Assembly (NCBI GenBank): GCA_003650445.1
Contig: QMQE01000144.1
Span: 1-6,619 of the forward strand
Source: Acidobacteriota bacterium
GTDB taxonomy: Bacteria > Acidobacteriota > Holophagae > Thermotomaculales > Thermotomaculaceae
Length of the DNA: 6,619 bases
Reading direction: 5' to 3'
Positions within the stretch are counted from its first letter, which is position 1. Each line of letters begins with the position of its first letter. Positions 6,330 through 6,619 of the stretch are shown here, piece by piece. Position numbers and translations under genes: made by a program. The notes under the pieces are model-generated. The model ran no database searches. It was not told the origin of the DNA and saw nothing but the letters and a program-made list of their open reading frames with translations.

Positions 6330-6619
6330 TTGTTTCCCTCTTTCGCAGTAATGACTGACAAGGCACCGGGAATCAGCTCCACATGGACCTTTCCGCTGAC
6401 CGTAATCCGAATCCCATCCACGTGGGCGTCAATTACTTTATCATAGAGATCCAGTTCCACGTCCTTCGATCGGAAGAAACGGAACCCCTTGTGTTTCAGG
6501 TGTTTCTTCCGGGAAACCAGATACAATAACCAGGGGCGGGCAAAATGGTTGGTTCCGGGTACCACAACCACATCCATGAGGCCATCATCCAGCCTCGCAT
6601 CCGGTGTAATATAAAACCC
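6326..6619 (-). CDS. Diacylglycerol/YegS-type lipid kinase, C-terminal fragment
   Basis: The last 97 codons of a gene that enters from the right edge; the N-terminal nucleotide-binding GGDGT domain lies outside the window. The visible part shows the family's C-terminal domain: ITPDARLDDGLMDVVVV (residues 4-20 of the fragment), a basic helical stretch around 37-50 and a closing beta region with DAHVDGI (64-70) and ELIPGAL (81-87). Such enzymes phosphorylate diacylglycerol or related lipids with ATP at the cytoplasmic face of the membrane. In most relatives the motif reads DGE; here it is DGI, so a glutamate implicated in catalysis in this family appears to be missing. It ends in a 4-bp overlap with the exported S55-like gene. 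Family assignment is good; the substrate and whether it is active are open. Confidence 0.82.
   Translation of the reverse strand, partial: GFYITPDARLDDGLMDVVVVPGTNHFARPWLLYLVSRKKHLKHKGFRFFRSKDVELDLYDKVIDAHVDGIRITVSGKVHVELIPGALSVITAKEGNK

Overview
The window is a gene-dense bacterial segment in which every supported gene lies on the minus strand. Transcription therefore runs from high to low coordinates, and both ends cut through a gene. Starts carry clear GGAGG-type ribosome binding sites, and the tRNA unit has a near-consensus sigma-70 promoter (TTGACA, 17 bp, TACAAT). That argues against Bacteroidota proper, which generally lack strong Shine-Dalgarno sites and use a different promoter consensus. 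The exported SpoIVB-S55-like protein and the stand-alone PEP/pyruvate-binding protein are of kinds I associate, from memory, with Gram-negative lineages such as Gemmatimonadota, Acidobacteriota, deltaproteobacterial groups and uncultured FCB-type phyla. I cannot place the organism more precisely from the sequence.

Layout in transcription order: (1) 6619-6326, the C-terminal 97 codons of a diacylglycerol/YegS-type lipid kinase; (2) 6329-4632, an exported SpoIVB/S55-domain protein whose ATG overlaps the kinase stop by 4 bp; (3) a roughly 250-bp gap with a nested imperfect inverted repeat at 4465-4585; (4) 4381-2087, a 764-residue protein with the ATP-grasp-like N-terminal domain of PEP synthase/PPDK but neither the phosphohistidine nor the PEP barrel domain; (5) 2090-1332, a SpoU/TrmH-family RNA 2'-O-methyltransferase, again joined to the preceding gene by a 4-bp ATGA overlap; (6) a strong promoter with a short leader hairpin, then tRNA-Lys(UUU) and tRNA-Glu(UUC), both with encoded CCA; (7) a roughly 230-bp AT-rich leader and the first 278 codons of arginine deiminase, cut by the left edge.

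The gene order suggests four transcription units: lipid kinase with S55 protein, PEP-binding protein with RNA methyltransferase, the two tRNAs, and arginine deiminase. The first two units are each likely to be translationally coupled. No CRISPR array, insertion sequence, phage gene or obvious defence system is visible. The least explained items are the stand-alone PEP/pyruvate-binding protein with its conserved C-terminal region, the reversed Ser-then-His motif order in the S55-like protein, the DGI in place of DGE in the lipid kinase, and the nested inverted repeat upstream of the PEP-binding gene.
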